A stretch of DNA of 64,000 nucleotides from Phialocephala subalpina (Eukaryota > Ascomycota > Leotiomycetes > Helotiales > Mollisiaceae). Position numbers and translations under genes: made by a program. Location: assembly GCA_900073065.1 (NCBI GenBank), contig FJOG01000043.1:108281-172280 (forward strand), given 5' to 3'. Numbering within the stretch: the stretch's first letter is position 1; every line of letters starts with the position of its first letter. The notes beneath the pieces were generated by a model. It ran no database searches, was not told the origin of the DNA, and saw only the letters and a list, made by a program, of their open reading frames with translations. This document shows positions 48,131 to 59,455 of the stretch, in pieces.

Positions 48131-48505
48131 TCAAACCTCAATCAACTCCACCGTCCCTTCACACTCCATCAGCTCCAACCTCTCCTCCTTCGAAAACAAC
48201 GTCTTCCCACACTGGCTCCTATCACTTCCCCCCATCTCCCCAAGACGGCGAACCACTAACTTGAACGGCAACGGCGCTGTCACCACCCTTTCCATAAACG
48301 CTTCGGCCACTTCCCAAGGACATCTCCTGTCTCCTTGAAAGATCGCTGGGTTCTCAAGCAACCCTCTCGCCGATATAAGTCCATTCACTCCCGTATATTT
48401 CACATGTTCTGTATGACACTCTTCAGAAGCGAAAGCTGTATGTACCAGGGTCACACAAATTTGTATGACCTGGACTCGTGAATCAACACCGAGCGACATC
48501 CTCAA
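48131..48505 (-). pseudogene. C-terminal fragment of a tRNA-dihydrouridine synthase (DUS4-like)
   Basis: The minus-strand frame reads EECHTEHVKYTGVNGLISAR, GLLENPAIFQGDRRCPWEVA, PLPFKLVVRRLGEMGG and FSKEERLELMECEGT, ending at 48131. This matches the C-terminus of DUS4-type enzymes (the TGVNGVM.ARGLLENPALF motif of the FMN phosphate-binding end of the barrel, then the PxPFKLV helix). A CATACAG acceptor lies at about 48440, but no upstream exon with the rest of the TIM barrel (ANGD, HGRT, catalytic Cys) is found within 1.5 kb. It is therefore probably a truncated copy, unless long introns hide the rest. Confidence 0.55.
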
Positions 48506-49390
48506 TGCTGCAGACTTCTACACACATCCGGGTATTGAACACTGTTTGCAGAAAGGAGCCAACCAAAACTTGATACGCATTCCTCTCCATGCTCCAATTC
48601 TAGCATTGTATGTTTTCGGGGAAGCCAGAGCGAACGAAAAGAGGTTTTGCTCCATTCACAGCTCTGCAGATTCTCGCAGCACTCCAGTTAGACACGGGTT
48701 TGACTCGCCGATTCAAGATCGTAGCAGACAGTATCCTACTGGTGCTCTTCACAGTTCGCAGAGGTCCAATTCGTATCTGCCATCGGCGGTGGAGGATTCA
48801 TCGCGTCGTTCGTAGATTTGCACACATTCGTGCTTGTTCCTGCTCAACGCCTAGAACCTGCCTCATAACCACAATCAGCTTTCGGATTTCCATCCAGGTC
48901 TGCAGGATCACATACCTAATATTTTGCCATTCCTCATCCTTCTGCCAGCTGCCACGCTCTTGGTCGCCGCAGCGAGCTTGTTGAATATGCCAGACGAAAA
49001 TGCTGGCTGTTGATTATGGCACTCTCTCCATCAATCGCAGTGACAGCTCGTGAGAGCAGAGGATGAAAGTCTCATAAGCCTTACCTGAGTATTCGGTCAC
49101 ATCTTGAGAATCTGCTGCAGGGCAGCAGCTTCTTGCAAGCTCTCGCTGCGTTGCTGATGATGCTGGAATTGACGTGTTCATTGCTCGAGTCAGGAAGCTC
49201 GAAAGGCTTGGCTACCTTGATTCATACATTTATCACGTGCGTGAAATGCTTCATGCATCAGAAAGAGGCTGATGGTGCTTTGCGCGGATGTTCATTGACC
49301 AGAGAATTGAGTAGATTTTCGTCCGTGCTTAAGCGGGAAGAATGTGGTTTGCTTGGTTCAAGCAAGGTAAAGACATCTGTCGGGAGTGTC
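48506..49390. other. Intergenic / unresolved
   Basis: Where the rest of the dihydrouridine synthase should lie. Several moderately long frames exist on both strands, none recognised. A short minus-strand peptide with HEAFH (49241-49255) is in this stretch. Confidence 0.35.
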
Positions 49391-49648
49391 TTATGCACCA
49401 TATTTTCTATCCGCCAACTTCAATCGCTTCCACAGAACGTTCTGTACCTGATCGTAATCGAGTCCTTCGTACACTCTCAGGCCATCGCAACTGACTGCGA
49501 CTTGTACGCCATTGTGACTGGCGCTGCAGTTGTCATGCCCTGGAAGAGTGTTGAAGTAGAAGACGATACCGAATGGCTGATGGCTCCCATCCATTGGGTT
49601 TAGCGCCTCTCGCTTAGCTAGCGCCACCTCGAAGCTAGTTTTTGACAT
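49391..49648 (-). pseudogene. Fragment, possibly of a zincin-type metalloprotease
   Basis: The frame reads PFGIVFYFNTLPGHDNCSAS, HNGVQVAVSCDGLRVYEGLD, ending LADRKYGA. About 150 bp downstream on the same strand (49241-49255) is LFLMHEAFHARDKC with an HEXXH zinc-binding motif, but stops and frame changes lie between. A decayed secreted metalloprotease would fit; the evidence is thin. Confidence 0.25.
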
Positions 49649-49994
49649 CTCCGAATGTTCGAATGTCCTGCAAGTCTTGGGACAATTGAAATCTTCATTT
49701 CAGAGGCGCTTGCCACAGTATCATCGAAAAGTTATCAACTACTGAATAGTACCGTGGCATATCTCCGCACCCGCACAGCCTCATTCGATTTGGCATGTTG
49801 CATTTCTTGTCATCTTTTTACTCTATAGCTCTTCATTCCATACACACTCAGCACAAGACTCCTAACACCATGCAACGCTCAAAAGCTATTGAAGAATTTC
49901 AGAGAGAGGTTCACCTGACTTAGCTCAAGGCAGTTTCATCAAAGCCATCATGGGAATCTCCTTATTGACCATCATCGCACCTTCCTCCTCCGCC

Positions 49995-51618
49995 TCAGCT
50001 CGCCAAGGGAGGCTTCCTTCCGTAGACAACATGCCTGCAGCTTTTGTCAGCTTCCTCTCCCAGTATTTCTGATGTTTTACTCACATCACAACATAAGCAT
50101 GCACATTCCTATTATTGATATCCTTCCTGACGTTCACTAGAAAGACCTCCACTTGTTCATTCGACCAGCTAAGACCTCGGGTCAGAATTGCTCTTGTCGA
50201 GTTCAGACCTTCCAGCAAGTCGTGCTGGAACCAGAGTCCTACTTTCTTCAAGTGTGGGTCTCGTGGCCAGGTATTGATGGGAAATGTTAGGAGCTGCTCT
50301 TCGACATCGACGAACCCGATTTCTTCCATCCCTGGGTAGCGTGGCAGTCAGCCATTGTTCAATGGAGATTTAAGAAAGGAGTGAAACATTGGCCCCACCA
50401 GAACTTACATGGCTTGTACTTCTTGACATTGGTCCATGGTCGTCCAGCCTTCGCAGCACCCTCCACGATATACATATTCCAATCCCACAGAGCTGTGCCC
50501 GCCAACGTGGTGTCAACAGCCTTCATGGGGAAGTCGGCATCTTGCATTTCGAGGTAGCCACCAGGAGCGAGATGCTTGAATGCTTGCGTGAGGACAGCTT
50601 TTGGGTCTTTGAAGCAGCTGATCATCAATCGGCCGTGTATCAGGTCGAATCTTTGCGAGTATGTCCATTCGTCTTCGGAGTCCTCGACTTCGAATTGGCA
50701 GTTGGGAGGTACGCTGAACAAGATTAGCGTGAGGAAAGGAGTGGAGTTCGTTGAGTACTCACTATTCGGGTTGGATTGGACTTAGGTCCGTGCCGATGAC
50801 TTGGGCAGACGGGAATCTCGTGGCTTGGTTGATTCAGCAATTTCCAACATAGCACCCTGCTTGTGACGACATACCGAAGTCAATGGCCCATATGCCAGTA
50901 CCGGTGCCTATGTCGAGGACATTCTGCGGATTCTCAACGATTGGCGAGAGGAATAATTGGTCGTATAGTGCCATGTACCACAAGTGGTGTTGCATGTCTT
51001 GGATGTGTCAGTCAGATCCGTGCCTAGGGTAGCACTATCGGGAAGCTATACCTAGTCTCTCTTGCTCCCTCTATCCCATCACAACATCAGCAGTGCGCCA
51101 CCTCCATGTGTTTTTCGGAAAACTGACCTCATCATTCGGCATCACATAGCCTATAGACAAGCGCATCAACAATTATTCCTCCAAAACTAGACTCAATCTA
51201 CTCACTGCCTTCCTTGTATCTGTGGTATCTCCTTCCATTCTCCTCGATGTAGTCGTACACGCTCGATCGTACCGATGTTGTGGAACGTCTGCCGCCATCA
51301 CATCATTAGCTTGAGCTCTACAGCGATCAACCCCGCAGAAACCAGGAACGGTCTACTTACGGTAACGACAGATCTCCCACCGCAGAATCATCATCATTGC
51401 TGTCGACCTGCAGATATTCAGTGCCTCTGCTCTACCTGTCCCAGCAGAGTGGATAGAGTTCTTACACTGATGTGAGCCTCGCCATCGCTTATCTCTCCCA
51501 CGTCGTATTCATCTTCATGGCCTGTTTGGTGTGGGGTCGCATCGTCAGGGGTCAATGCAGGGTTCGCGGCTGTGTCAGCAGCGACGCTGGCTTCTGATCG
51601 TGGTGATCGCGACGCCAT
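49995..51618 (-). CDS. SAM-dependent methyltransferase, LaeA-like (TAM type)
   Basis: Multi-exon gene. Exon 1 (from 51616-51618) reads MASRSPRSEASVAADTAANP. Later exons give SSVYDYIEENGRRYHRYKEG and YVMPNDE, then LQHHLWYMALYDQLFLSPIV. Motif I is NPQNVLDIGTGTGIWAIDF (SAM binding). SAQVIGTDLSPIQPE, WTYSQRFDLIHGRLMISCFK and LAPGGYLEMQDADFPM follow. The last exons encode MEEIGFVDVEEQLLTFPINT, WPRDPHLKKVGLW and, after a GTGAGT intron, HVVYGRKPPLAS with the stop at 49995-49997. The order is that of fungal LaeA/TAM methyltransferases, some of which control secondary metabolism. No biosynthetic cluster is near, so it may act elsewhere. Exon edges are partly approximate. Confidence 0.85.
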
Positions 51619-52157
51619 GTTGGATGCTGTGCTGGTCGGAACAAAGGTGCAGGTAGAAGATACATTGGATAACGCGACGAAGGATTTTCCATTTCTCGAG
51701 GACGGGCCCCCACGGATTACCAACTACCCCGGTCGGAGCGGCTGAGGATCTAAAAATGGAGTTCGGCTCCGGGGCCGGGAGGATGCCCTGCACGCGGATG
51801 TACTACCGGGGGTGATCTTACCCCTCAATTTTGATAGCAAACAATCTCAACGTCGGCTCTCCCGTTTCTCAGTTCGATCTTCTGTGAGGGACAGTCGAAA
51901 ACATGTCAAAGAGGGAAAGAAGAATCAGATTTTAACAAAGTCTTCATACTTTCCTAGCCAGGCTGGTCAATCGCAGAAGGGTTGAAAGTCATCGAATAAC
52001 ATATGATAAAAGCCTCACAGTTTCGTTCTGTTTGACAATGCAAGGTTTTGAGCTTGAAGAGATGCTTGAAAGATATAATGTTTGTTATTTCGATAGTTAC
52101 ATTACTCTTGTCGACTACTATTTTGAAAACCGAATTCCCTGAGATGGGTAATCTAGG
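51619..52157. other. Intergenic, methyltransferase 5' region
   Basis: Nothing recognised. Confidence 0.4.
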
Positions 52158-52756
52158 TTGAAAGCTCTGGAGGACATAACAGATCTAGTAACAATCCCCG
52201 GTCAATCGAGGTACATCGCTCTTTCTCGATCAGATGAATACCCGGACCTACCTTCCATGAGCTGCCACTTGCTCGAGGCCGCATTGGGGCTACTCCGTGA
52301 ACACAGCCTCAATCCCCCTTTGTACAACCACGGCAAAATCCAAAGCCTCTGGAGCTTCATATTCGAACCCTCCAACTACTATCAACCGAATCTTTCGGCA
52401 GAGACGGTCTATTTAGTACTCTAGACCTGGGATGAGCAGTACCACCGATTGATATACCTGAAAGATGTGGCAGTTACGGCCATGAATGCCTTCGCAAGCT
52501 CAGGTCTCGATATACAAGCTTGTGCGAGAGGTTTCAAAGCGGTATGACTTAGACTCCTCTGATATGGAAAGACGGAACACCTTTCATCACGTTTGGGGAA
52601 GGGGCGCCTTGCTGCAAAAGTTGTTGGACAAGGCCGAGAAAGGAGGAAGGCAAAGCCGAAATGGACGAGGATTTTCATATGCGTGAGGAAAAGAAGGCGA
52701 AGATGGAAGAGAAGCTGAAAGACAACGAGAAGAAGATAGAAAGGGAAGCAAAGTGA
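52158..52756 (+). pseudogene. Hypothetical protein, broken; inverted paralog of 53127-53594
   Basis: The frame reads SRYIALSRSDEYPDLPSMSC, HLLEAALGLLREHSLNPPLY, QSLWSFIFEPSNYYQPNLSA, then TAG at 52422-52424, then TWDEQYHRLIYLKDVAVTAM and NAFASSGLD before a stop at 52544. A Lys/Glu coil (MREEKKAKMEEKLKDNEKKI) follows in another frame to 52756. It aligns with the minus-strand frame at 53127-53594 (NPP, QSLWS.I.EP, RLKDIAILALD). The TAG lies where Gln would fit. Family unknown. Confidence 0.5.
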
Positions 52757-53126
52757 GTGAGATGAGTAGCACTAGCGGTATTTCAAGAAGACATCACACC
52801 TTCCATAGAAACTTGAACATACTCTCCTGGCGTGAGAGAGAACGTAGGTTGAGATTGAGCGACCTTACCTAGCGCTCGCACATTCATGCCAACACAAACA
52901 CTACTCTGTTGCCTTCTTCAAACTCTCCCCGAGTGGCTCTGTCGCAGGTGGCTTGCTGGTGCAGGTTCCATTCTTCTGAGCATTTTTCAATGACGTCTTA
53001 AATCCATCAGATGAATTCTGCGAACGATACTCGCCAGGCCATGATCTCGTGATTTCAGTTTCTGTCGTCTTCTCCAGATCTGTTTATTTCTGCTCGCATT
53101 AGAGATTATCTCGTATTTTCCAGCCC

Positions 53127-53594
53127 CTAGTTGTCTCGAACCTCCTTTCCTTCTACAATTAGCCTCTTGATATTCTCCTTCGCATCACCAAGTCTTGGGT
53201 GCATGTCACTTGCTGTATCGTAGCACGTACACATGACCGTATGCCTTCCGTTCTTGTCACTCTCATCATCGTAATCGAAGAAATACTCTCTAGTCAACGC
53301 CTGAGCTACGCTCTCCAACATCTCTCAAGCTTCCACAAGACCATCTAGAGCAAGTATTGCAATGTCCTTCAACCTTTGAAGACTGGGCCATTGATGTGCC
53401 AAGCAGGCGACTACCATCCCGACAAATCCAGGTGAAAAGCCAGAGTAATCATAATGTGTAGGCTCAAGGATGTAGCTCCACAAGCTTTGAGTTCTACTCC
53501 TGCCTCTGAAGTGCGGCGGGTTAACTGTGTAAAATATGAGTGAATAGAGTGCAGCGGCAAGTAGGTGCCAGTTGAGTGAGTTCCGACCCGTCAC
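53127..53594 (-). pseudogene. Hypothetical protein, broken; inverted paralog of 52158-52756
   Basis: The minus-strand frame reads NSLNWHLLAAALYSLIFYTV, NPPHFRGRSRTQSLWSYILE, SPGFVGMVVACLAHQWPSLQ, RLKDIAILALDGLVEA, then TGA (53325-53327), EMLESVAQALTREYFFDYDD, ending LIVEGKEVRDN. The stop is one C-to-T change from CGA (Arg). The two copies point toward each other with about 370 bp between. No known domain. Confidence 0.5.
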
Positions 53595-53868
53595 ATCAGG
53601 TTCCTTGCGACTCTCTGACGCTCCAAAGATTGGGCAGTTGTCGATGTGTTTTGTAAGTTCACACGTTTCACTTCCTCATTGACGTATTTGTTTTTGATGG
53701 AGGAGACACTGGTGGACGAACACCTTCGAGGTTGCCGTGTGGATCCCTCCTCGGCGAACTGCGTTTAGGTGGAGGAAATATTTGTGTCAGGCGGGGTGGC
53801 AATTTGCTTTGACTGCCTCTAAAGTCGTAGACGATAATGTAGCCCACTAAATTCCACTTCCGTCTTTA
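53595..53868. other. Intergenic
   Basis: 5' flank of the minus-strand relic; nothing recognised. Confidence 0.3.
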
Positions 53869-53935
53869 GACCTGAGCAGTCGCTGCCTTAACCTGAGCCG
53901 AGCCCTGAGCCCCTGAGCACGCTACTAAGTCAGCT
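53869..53935 (+). repeat. CCTGAGC-rich dispersed repeat, copy 3 (block B)
   Basis: GACCTGAGCAGTCGCTGCCT then TAACCTGAGCCGAGCC, CTGAGCCCCTGAGCACGC and AAGTCAGC. Same order of words as at 22962 and 60202. Confidence 0.65.
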
Positions 53936-55158
53936 GGATTCTACTCAGGGGATCCTTTCCGGCCCCCGCCGTGAATCGGCTCACGAAATTAGCGAGGCCT
54001 CGCTTACATGCCCCTCGAGACCTCCTTACTCTCCCTACCATAACTATTCACTCACGAGAGTTTTTTTTTCAATTTGGATACTACAAGTCTTGCGCTAAAT
54101 GATTCTGTATATTTGTTGAAAGGTATAGAAATAGCACTACGAATCCTAGAGCCTGATCCATTAGCATGATTCCGCCGGCGGTACGGCGAGCAGGTATGTA
54201 TTCTTGAGCACTTTTGGAGGTATACGTAACAAGGTTTACAACCAACGTTTGGCCCTAGTGAGTCTAGGATTTTCGAGGGTTACTGTGCCTACTGACCGTG
54301 GTGAAGATCCGAGCAGCAGCGATGTCACATCAAGCAAGAGCCACACAATCATTAGCTGAGTAATTCATGACACGGACTACGAGTATGGAAATACACAATA
54401 GACCAAGACTCCTAAACAGAAAGCGGCGTAATAGGCAACCGAAAGGAGATATTACCTATAGGGTGTTGCCATATTTCTATTCGAGCCTTGTATATCTCCT
54501 AGCAAAGGAATACAAGTGTCGCTACGAGCTTCTGAAGGTTCATACAATACGGGCGTCCAACACTTAGTCCCCATATCTTATAACTTCAAGAGTGAAGACC
54601 TATCACAGCCAATCTACGTTTCAATGCCTCAGACTTCTCGCGCAGAGGGTTCTGAGTCTCCGGCTCTTCTCTATCCTTAAATGTCCTTTGAATTCACCTA
54701 TTAATCTCTGTGCATAAGCGAGTCTGTCTTTATCACAATCGGACCCCTTTTGCTTCCAACCTCAAGGGGTGTGCAACGATGCGCAAATTGACTACGGCAG
54801 CACTACGAATATAAGTTAACGAACTGGCGAGCTGAACTGAAAAAACTGTCCGCCATACCTGCCAGGTCCTGAGAATATGTGGCCAATGGAAGACTATCGT
54901 CGTATAGAGGCTAAGGGATATAAGAACAAATATCCACCGGTCAAAACGTATGCAGTCTTGGTATCGCATTCCTTTACGCTCGGTTCGTGCTTGCTACCGC
55001 ATTTCTGATTGTGGCGCGCTTGTTGAATGTCATCCGTAACGACCATATTGACAGCAAAACAATCATATTTTCATATCCCCTGAGTTTCCAATATATTATC
55101 AAAAAACGTGAGAGGAGAGTAAAAGCCAGAAGGAAAATCTGATAAGTCTTTTTGTTAG
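53936..55158. other. Intergenic, no supported gene
   Basis: Short frames only (for example 54367-54567). Nothing recognised. Confidence 0.4.
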
Positions 55159-57338
55159 TTATAATCGGCATGACCAAGTGTGCTTCTCACATTGATTGTT
55201 AAACATTGCGCCAAATTCATTCAGAGGTATGGCATCAAAATCCATTAGAAAGTCGTAAGAAGCGGGCCCGCTACCGTCCTCGGCAGACACTTCTGTGTTT
55301 CCAAGGACGATGCTCAGAGCTTTCGCTACTTTTCCAGCTTCCGCAGATGCTGTACTCATTTGAAGCCAAATCTTGTGCGAGATCGTTAGTCGTTGTCGAA
55401 TCTCTTCAGCCCTAGGCGACCACGTTGTCTGTCCTGCAGTCTCAGGCAATTCAAATTTATCGACGTCTTGAAGGTAGAGACAGAGCACGCTCGTTGCGAG
55501 GAGAACATCCTGGTTGAAAATATGGGTGACCTTCCATCTAAGCTGACACAAACGACCAAATGGCTGAGATTCTTCGTGAAGCATCTGTTGAAACGATAGA
55601 ATCTTGAGTGCAGAATCTAAACAAATTCGCATCGACTCCCTGTCTCGCTCTTGAGACTGTCGAACTGGGTAGCTGATCAAAGCTCTCCGGTACAAGAGGA
55701 TGCGTGATTTGTAGTAGGTCGTTTCTACACTTACCCGCTGTACCACAAGGTTTGGACTATCCGTGATGGGGTGTGGCATAGTTTCCCAGCGCAGCACGGG
55801 CGGAATAGCACGATTGTGCACGTCTTCAAGAAGTGCGTCGACCTTGATGACCTCGTCGTAGGAAGGAGGATTAATATCGGTGTTGACGTCGCAAATCAAG
55901 CCGAGAGCTGATATCAGTCGCCCTTTTGCAATAAGAGGGAGCACCGGCGTCCATTCTGTTTCTGGCCTCGGCGGAGGCATCTCGGTCGTGTCCTCTTCAA
56001 AATCACAGTCGCGCAGATTACGGGGCTGTTTTGTATCGATGTGCGTATTTGTGGCACTTCGAGGAAGGCCCATCTCCAAGGAGAGAACGAGATCTAATTG
56101 AAGGATTGTAGTCCAGATGCGTCTACGCATCTCACCCTCGAATGGAGATATTCCGGGAAAGTGATCTGGGTCCCGGTGATAGCCCATGCGCATTGCAAGA
56201 TGAAATATCATACTGATCAAAAGCCAGCCATCGGTAGCGCCATCTTTCAAGAGTACAAACTCTCCAGTAAGGACCGTTATGAGGGTTTCTAGGATATATG
56301 GTCCTCCCGTCGTATACCTGGCCAGAATAAGACATTGAACGGCCTTCTCCCGGAAGATATCCTTCATGGTAAGATATTCCGCCTTGAGCGATTCGGCTCG
56401 TCCGTCGATAAAGTCAATGGTGAAGGTCTGCAACTGCGCAGCAATATATAACATGGAGAACATGAGACCGATCCAAGCAATAGAAGTTGCAGACGGATCT
56501 TCCCAGAAGGTTTCGTACTGGTCAAATGTCAGACTGCTTGTAATCGGCCAGGTTAGAAAGAACCCACCTCTCGGAGAAACTTCTTGCCATGAATGAGATC
56601 TACAGCACACAGTCAATGCCTCTGAGAGCGGAAAGAAAGCTTGGATGTACTGACACGGAGTGATAATGTAGGAATCGAAGTGAAGGGCTATGAGGCGGTC
56701 AACAACTGGACGAGGAGGAACAGCAGCCAGTATTTCATCTCGAGTTGCATGACGGTTCGGGCCATAGAACAAGTGTGAACCGGGCGGAGCCTTGCTATCA
56801 GTGACCAAGTCCTCCTTCAGTCCTCTGATTTTGGTAAGAATGGCCTCCCAATGGACACTCTGGACATAGCTGGTTCCAGACTCGCGCAACGTTAGGGTGC
56901 CAGGGTCTGCCGGGGATGCAGCTTCATCTTGGTTCTTAGGGAACACATCTACGAATGATAGCGAGCTTGGTCTCGGCGATTTCGGTGCGGGCGGACTTGG
57001 GAGTGATTGGCCTTTCATGAGCGTCACGACAAGGCTCTCCAGTTCAGAGATTCTGCCATGGAGGCTGGTGGACTGTCGCGGAGCAACGGACCGCTGAGCA
57101 TCGGGCGTAGAAGAAGATGTCGTCGCATAATTGCAGGAGTTGGTGAGGCCACGCCTTGAGCAAGCTCCGCATGGGTGCTGTCGGTCGCACCTCAGCCTGG
57201 CAAAGTTAAGCGTGCACGACTTTGTGATGGCTATCTATCGAGCACGTACTTTCGGTGTCTGCAAGGGTCGCAGGAAAGCTGGACTTTGTCTCTGCGTCGA
57301 TTTGGCGGCGGACGCGGACGTTGAGCATTGTCGGCCAT
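55159..57338 (-). CDS. Zn2Cys6 transcription factor
   Basis: The ATG at 57336-57338 opens MADNAQRPRPPPNRRRDKVQ. The zinc cluster spans an intron: CDPCRHRK joins LRCDRQHPCGACSRRGLTNS and C (C-X2-C-X6-C-X5-C-X2-C-X8-C). A short linker and a heptad (HGRISELESLVVTLMKGQSL) follow, then the fungal middle homology region: DQYETFWEDPSATSIAWIGL, AVQCLILARYTTGGPYILET, LAMRMGYHRDPDHFPGISPF and EGEMRRRIWTTILQLDLVLS. One or two more introns lie near 56550-56680. Binds CGG-type DNA repeats by family knowledge; acts in the nucleus. It is divergent from the MFS exporter 460 bp away and so probably controls it. Confidence 0.9.
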
Positions 57339-57797
57339 GGTGTGACTGGATTGAGGCGCTCGCGGAGCTCAACCTCGTAGTAGTCGTAGAGAAAGAAGAT
57401 GTCTGGCGGCGCAAACCGAGAGGCAATGGAGAAAGCAGAAAGCAACGACAGTCCGACCGTCGACCCTCCGCGTCAACCCTCCGCGTCGACCGTCCGTGCG
57501 CCGCCCACGATGCCTGCTCCTCCAACCCTCCGCGTCCGCTCGCTCTCCGAGCTCCCCTTCTATTAAGCATATCTCCAGTTTGGCTCCGCATTTACAGACC
57601 ATTTTGCAGATTTAGTCGCTGGCGCAATTAGCCCTTGCCCAAAGAACTATAGCTATGACTCCTCTACGCGGCCTTCTCCATCCGGGCGTTGTCCAGCCGC
57701 CGACCCTGCCTTCAAATATATATAGCAAGCAAAGCCTGGCACCAGTGAACAAACACGCGCCAATATCCCAGAGTCACACCACCCTCGACAGCATATC
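57339..57797. promoter_or_regulatory. Divergent promoter between regulator and MFS exporter
   Basis: 460 bp between the two start codons. CGG/CCG-containing words occur (for example GTCCGACCGTCGACCCTCCG and the CGCGTC repeats near 57450-57540). These could serve as Zn2Cys6 sites, but no clear inverted CGG pair is defined. Confidence 0.4.
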
Positions 57798-59455
57798 ATG
57801 GCGGCCGACTTGGAATCCGCCCATGAGAAGCCGGCCATATCGGAAGACGGCCACCATGACCAACAATCTAGTGAGCCTGACCAAACAGCAATTGAACAAG
57901 AGACAGAGGACAATGTCGTCGACTGGGATGGGCCAGACGATTCCCAAAATCCGCGGAACTGGCCAGCATGGAAACGCATGACCCAAGTCGTCCTCGCCAG
58001 CGCTTTCTTGCTCACTGCGTAAGGCAGTTCCTGCGCTCCTTTGGCGAAGCAAATCCCGTACTGACGAATACACATACAGCAACCTCGCCGCGACAATGTT
58101 TGCACCTGGAGCTGCCGCGCTTGCTAAGGAGTTCCATATCACGAGTTCCACCATTACCAGTCTCACCGTGTCCATTTACCTTGCCGGCTTCGCCGTTGGG
58201 CCAATGTTTATTGCACCGCTATCCGAATTGTACGGACGCCTTGTGATCTACCACACCTGCAATGTCATTTACATTGGCTTTATCATCGGATGTGCGCTGG
58301 GCAAAAACACCGGCATGTTTCTTGTTTTTCGATTCCTTGCCGGATGTGCTTCTTCGGGCCCATTGACAGTTGGCGGAGGAACCGTCGCCGACGTCGTCCC
58401 GCCAGCTCAGCGTGGGAGGGTAATGTCTCTGTTCTTCGTGGGGCCACTTCTGGGACCAGTAGGTGGCATTACCCCACGCAAACCGTCATGACACTGACGA
58501 TCCTTCAAGGTCTTGGGCCCAATTATTGGTGGCTTTGTGTCTGAATCAATTGGCTGGCGATGGACTTTTTGGATCATCATAATCCTAGCGAGTAGAGCTC
58601 AACCCCTACTATTCTCGAGTCGCTGACGGTTCGACCTAGGCAGGAGTATCATTTACCATATCAATCTTCTTCCTCCGCGAGACCAATGCCGTCGTGCTGC
58701 TAGGATGGAAAGCTGCTCGCCTCCGGAAAGAAACTGGCAATGCTGCTCTAGTTTCGAAGATGGATCGAGGCCTGACCCCCCGCCAGCTATTCTTCCGCGC
58801 TATTACTCGACCAACAAAGCTTCTCATCCTGTCGCCAATCGTGCTCCTCCTTTCCCTCCTGTGCGCGTTCGTTTTCGGCCTCCTCTTTATGCTGTTCACC
58901 ACGTTTCCCACGGTCTTTGAGGAACAATACCACTTCTCCGCCGGCGTTTCTGGCTTGTCATATCTCGGCGTTGGAATTGGAATGGCCGTCTCTCTCGGAG
59001 CCTTTGCCACCGTGAGCGACAAGCTGCAAAAGGCACTTGGAGATTCGCCCAAACCTGAAGGACGCCTGAAGCCCATGATGTGGGTCATGCCCGCCGTGCC
59101 CGTCGGCATCTTCTGGTATGGCTGGGCAGCCGAGAAGCAGACTCATTGGATCGTGCCCATCATCGGCACCTTCTTCTTTGGATTCGGCTTTCTCTGGGTC
59201 ATAATGCCAACTCAGCTCTACATGGTGGATGCTTTTGGCCCTGAGGCTGCCGCCTCTGCGTTGGCTGCGAACGTGATTGTCCGACTTCTTTTTGCAGCTT
59301 TCATTCCATTAGCAGGGCCGTCTTTGTATGCAGACCTAGGACTTGGGTGGGGGAATAGCGTCCTAGGTTTTATAGGCGTGGCTTTTCTTCCAGTACCACT
59401 CTTCTTCTATCGTTACGGAGGGTGGCTTAGGGAGCGTTTTGCTGTGAAGCTATAA
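57798..59455 (+). CDS. MFS transporter, DHA1-type drug/H+ antiporter
   Basis: Exons 57798-58018, 58080-58458, 58510-58591 and 58644-59455, phases 2/0/1, 497 residues. The hydrophilic N-terminus has VVDWDGPDDSQNPRNWPAWK, the conserved DPENPxNW-like entry of the family. Membrane helices follow with GFAVGPMFIAPLSELYGR (motif A region) and FRFLAGCASSGPLTVGGGTV, then ADVVPPAQRGRVMSLFF (motif C region nearby), GPIIGGFVSESIGWRWTFWI and, in the second half, LSPIVLLLSLLCAFVFGLLF and PTQLYMVDAFGPEAAASALA. A proton-driven exporter in the plasma membrane by family knowledge; substrate unknown. Divergently paired with the Zn2Cys6 gene, as in many resistance modules. Intact. Confidence 0.9.

Noticed and set aside
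47632..48141. 169-residue minus-strand open frame
   Set aside because: No recognisable motif, no splice support, and it overlaps the 3' end of the dihydrouridine synthase fragment.
48610..48984. Plus-strand frame of 124 residues with a hydrophobic stretch
   Set aside because: Composition is Arg/Cys-rich and start context is poor; most likely a chance frame.
49995..59455. Secondary-metabolite gene cluster around the LaeA-like methyltransferase and the exporter
   Set aside because: No polyketide synthase, NRPS, terpene cyclase or P450 gene is present between or beside them.
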